DNA of 53,366 nucleotides from a virus. Of the stretch, positions 51,621 through 53,366 are shown in pieces. Both the position numbers and the translations under genes were made by a program. Within the stretch, counting starts at the first letter, position 1. Each line of letters begins with the position of its first letter. The notes below the pieces were generated by a model. It saw only the letters and a program-made list of their open reading frames with translations, was not told where the DNA came from and did no database searches. The stretch spans positions 1 to 53,366 of IMG/VR virus record IMGVR_UViG_3300025582_000056; one strand, written 5' to 3'.

Positions 51621-51657
51621 AAAAAAGGCTCCCTACTAAAATAGTAGAGAGCCTTTT
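51621..51657. terminator. Bidirectional terminator after the lysis cassette
   Basis: AAAAAAGGCTC-CTACTA with TAGTAG-GAGCCTTTT, 3-base loop, one internal mismatch, A-run and T-run on the two sides. It ends the leftward lysis transcript. Confidence 0.85.
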
Positions 51658-51673
51658 CGATGCGCTTATTTGA

Positions 51674-51871
51674 TTAAAACTTTACAGGGTCCTTCGGGTT
51701 ATTTAACAAACCTACCAAAACTCCTATCTGAAGAACTCCTGCAACTACATCACCAATCATACCAGCATCAATACCATACTTAGCCCATACGCCAGTAAAT
51801 TGACCAATTGATATTATTTGTGCGACAACTGCACTCCAAAAGACCGGAGATTTAAACCTGTTTTGTTCCAT
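51674..51871 (-). CDS. Phage holin
   Basis: 65 residues from ATG 51,871 (AAGGAA upstream). Two hydrophobic stretches (FWSAVVAQIISIGQFTGVW and IGDVVAGVLQIGVLVGLL) end in NNPKDPVKF, like holins of the phi-LC3 type. It forms lesions in the cell membrane so the amidase reaches the wall. It is the last gene of the lysis cassette, 59 bases after the amidase gene. Confidence 0.85.
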   Translation of the reverse strand: MEQNRFKSPVFWSAVVAQIISIGQFTGVWAKYGIDAGMIGDVVAGVLQIGVLVGLLNNPKDPVKF

Positions 51872-51930
51872 TGTTAATTCCTTCTTTCTTATTTGTAAAC
51901 CCGTCCGGGAAGGTTTAAGTTTACAATACG

Positions 51931-52617
51931 TTATGGCAATATAATAGGCTCGCACGCATAGCCCATTGCCCTAATTTGTAATCGTACTGCTACTGCCTTT
52001 GAGTCTAGAACGCGGACCATGAGGTATCCGTCGTGATCAACCACAGGCTCTACAATGGGCACAGGATTAACCACAGGAGGCGCAACGGACAAGGCGCGGT
52101 AATCATACCCATAATAATTGCATATTCCCTTATAGAGTGCATTAGCAATCATTTCATGGTTATACGCTATCCATGTTGCATCCTCAAGATCGTCGTGGAA
52201 CCCCAGTTCTATCAGTGCGGCTGTAGCGCTTACCCTGTCTCCGACTTCCATTAATCCTGGATTATACTTTACTCCCCGATCAATGCCAGGACTAAGCGGA
52301 GCAATCTGATTGTAAAGAGCCCTGGCTAATCGTTCTGAATTTGTTCCGGGCCCATAAGCATAGACTTCTGTTCCCTCTCCCCCGCCGGCGTTGCTGTGGA
52401 GAGCAACGTGGATATCTGCGCCCCATGTGTTAGAGTCCGTGGCAATCTGGTAAATGTCCATAATGGGGGAGTTGCGTCTCCATACGAACCTTCCGTCTTT
52501 TGCGATAAGATGGATTAGGATATCAGCTATACCATTCATTTCGAATTCTTCGGTCCCGAAGGGACCTACTCCGGCGTTGTGCTCCTGAGTGCTGGGGCTA
52601 ATGTATATGTTTGGCAT
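51931..52617 (-). CDS. N-acetylmuramoyl-L-alanine amidase (endolysin)
   Basis: 228 residues from ATG 52,617 (GGAGG upstream). Amidase_3-type zinc enzyme: an early STQEHNAGVGPFGTEE region, zinc ligand H in HVALHSNAGGGEGTEVYAYG, and the catalytic glutamate in AALIELGFHDDLEDATWI. The C-terminal ~50 residues are a small domain (DGYLMVRVLDSKAVAVRL) that may bind the wall. It cleaves the amide bond between muramic acid and peptide. Part of the lysis cassette with XhlA-like and holin genes. Confidence 0.9.
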   Translation of the reverse strand: MPNIYISPSTQEHNAGVGPFGTEEFEMNGIADILIHLIAKDGRFVWRRNSPIMDIYQIATDSNTWGADIHVALHSNAGGGEGTEVYAYGPGTNSERLARALYNQIAPLSPGIDRGVKYNPGLMEVGDRVSATAALIELGFHDDLEDATWIAYNHEMIANALYKGICNYYGYDYRALSVAPPVVNPVPIVEPVVDHDGYLMVRVLDSKAVAVRLQIRAMGYACEPIILP

Positions 52618-52628
52618 GATAAATCCTC

Positions 52629-52859
52629 CTACTTTGTAATAATAAACACGGCCATGCCTGAGGAAGCTGTCATTAATCCAGCTATAAGCATTGCTACGGA
52701 CCATGTTGGCCTACCTGAACGGACGGCGTTAAGGGCTTCATCTAGTTTTGTCTCGATTCGATCAAATTTTGCCTGTACATCTTTTTCCAAGGCTTCCAAC
52801 CTCCCCCGTAGAGAAGTGACTTGTTCAACCAGGACTGCTACTGCTGTATCTTGTTCCAT
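52629..52859 (-). CDS. XhlA-like phage lysis accessory protein
   Basis: 76 residues. The N-terminal coiled coil (VAVLVEQVTSLRGRLEALEK) and single C-terminal membrane helix (WSVAMLIAGLMTASSGMAVF) are the haemolysin XhlA/BhlA plan. AGGTGA precedes the ATG and the amidase starts 11 bases after the stop. It probably helps the holin open the membrane. Confidence 0.75.
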   Translation of the reverse strand: MEQDTAVAVLVEQVTSLRGRLEALEKDVQAKFDRIETKLDEALNAVRSGRPTWSVAMLIAGLMTASSGMAVFIITK

Positions 52860-52990
52860 AGTTCACCTGCTTTCTGGCTTTCGCCCCTTTCGTTGTTACC
52901 CATAAAAAATAAAATAAGGCATAAAGAAACGCCCCATATTTCAGAGGCGGTTGTTGCACATCATGCGTCTGTAGTTCATTAGAAGGGCAT

Positions 52991-53010
52991 AAAAAATAGG
53001 CTTCTCAGCC
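52991..53010 (-). terminator. Terminator upstream of the lysis cassette
   Basis: Read leftward, GGCT-GAGA-AGCC is followed by a T-run (TATTTTTT). A larger 9-bp pair AGGGCATAA/TTATGCCCT (52,984-53,024) encloses it. It would end the tail-gene transcript before the lysis genes. Confidence 0.6.
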
Positions 53011-53083
53011 CTTCGTTATGCCCTATTGAGATTAAACTATGGGTACAATTAGGTTTTGAAACCCATCCGCTGTCTACTGTTCA

Positions 53084-53221
53084 CTAAGCAACGATTAAAT
53101 CTTGTTTGCCATCAGCAACTAAGATTAAATCAATGTCTGACTTAAACTGTGGGTATTTCGCGGTCACCGCTACATAATCTAATTTACCCGCTTCGATTCT
53201 CATTGCTAAATATGCTGCCAT
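53084..53221 (-). CDS. Small phage protein, unknown
   Basis: 45 residues from ATG 53,221, with GGAGG inside the end of the preceding frame. AGKLDYVAVTAKYPQFKSDI followed by a conserved-looking DGKQDLIVA end. Small proteins of this type follow tail-fibre genes in Firmicutes phages. Function unknown. Confidence 0.6.
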   Translation of the reverse strand: MAAYLAMRIEAGKLDYVAVTAKYPQFKSDIDLILVADGKQDLIVA

Positions 53222-53222
53222 T

Positions 53223-53366
53223 TTAAATTCCTCCCATAATTAAAAAGTCAACCGCTTCTTGGGTTGCTTGGAGTTGTTCTTGGATTAGCTCAATATCCGT
53301 TTTTGGAATATCCTCCAAAATAACTACATTAGGTGTAACCGATACATCTACTCCGATTCCATTAGT
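53223..53366 (-). CDS. C-terminal end of a phage tail-region protein (cut by window edge)
   Basis: The leftward frame enters at the right edge and ends at 53,223 (47 residues seen). It has VVILEDIPKTDIELIQEQLQ and ends FLIMGGI. Its last codons contain the ribosome site of the next gene. The coupled order suggests a tail-associated gene; family not assigned. Confidence 0.5.
   Translation of the reverse strand, partial: TNGIGVDVSVTPNVVILEDIPKTDIELIQEQLQATQEAVDFLIMGGI

Larger units (their letters stand above)
49414..53366. mobile_element. Prophage end integrated in tRNA-Pro
   Basis: Starts at the truncated tRNA-Pro and contains small accessory genes and a lysis cassette (holin, amidase, XhlA-like), with tail-type small genes at the window edge. 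The lysis genes lie next to the attachment site, as usual for siphovirus-like prophages. Integrase and structural genes would be beyond the window. Confidence 0.75.

Overview
The window looks like two kinds of genome joined together. The flanks (about 1-8,800, 21,250-22,550 and 26,100-53,366) read as a Firmicutes genome, probably Clostridia or Negativicutes. Their genes have strong GGAGG-type ribosome sites and belong to families typical of clostridial integrative elements (replication-relaxation protein, amidoligase, DUF5049, DUF4314, SHOCT-like, tandem serine recombinases) and of Firmicutes prophages. Two inner blocks (about 9,000-21,140 and 22,650-26,000) look like Patescibacteria/Saccharibacteria. 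They carry prepilin-type proteins fused to adhesion domains, a VirB6/TrbL-like membrane protein, and genes whose start codon lies 6-7 nt after a TATAAT-like -10 box, as in leaderless mRNAs. Whether this is real transfer or an assembly join cannot be decided from sequence alone.

Layout. 1-188: edge of an IS1634-type transposase. 443-7,451: a leftward defence cluster of a type III restriction-modification pair (mod, res) and a RloC/PrrC-like AAA protein. 7,871-8,797: an amidoligase-like protein without the catalytic residues. 9,065-21,109: pilin-like genes carrying FISUMP or RCC1 domains, small membrane proteins, a VirB6-like protein and a decayed C-terminal fragment of a diversified protein. 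21,425-22,175: divergent HTH regulators with shared operators. 22,828-25,985: a complete diversity-generating retroelement (DGR): template repeat, reverse transcriptase, Avd, and a prepilin-FGE target whose variable repeat differs from the template at 16 positions, all template adenines. 26,472-31,556: a kinase/NB-ARC/TPR STAND protein and a companion. 31,911-46,144: a rightward integrative-element operon (membrane and OmpA-like proteins, MT-A70 methylase, coupling ATPase, replication-relaxation protein, amidoligase, GGCT-like protein, a second amidoligase-like protein, two serine recombinases). 46,177-49,330: a duplicated intergenic repeat around a DUF2971 gene, one copy split by a decayed IS3-family element. 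49,414-53,366: one end of a prophage integrated in tRNA-Pro, with amidase, holin and XhlA-like genes.

How the parts work together. The RM system, the RloC-like protein, the STAND protein and the DUF2971 gene form a scattered defence set. In the DGR, RT and Avd would copy the template with adenine mutagenesis into the 3' end of a pilin gene, varying the exposed tip of a surface fibre. In the integrative element, an active amidoligase sits with a cyclotransferase-fold protein and with a homologue that has lost the catalytic residues, which suggests a peptide or protein modification module with a non-catalytic partner.
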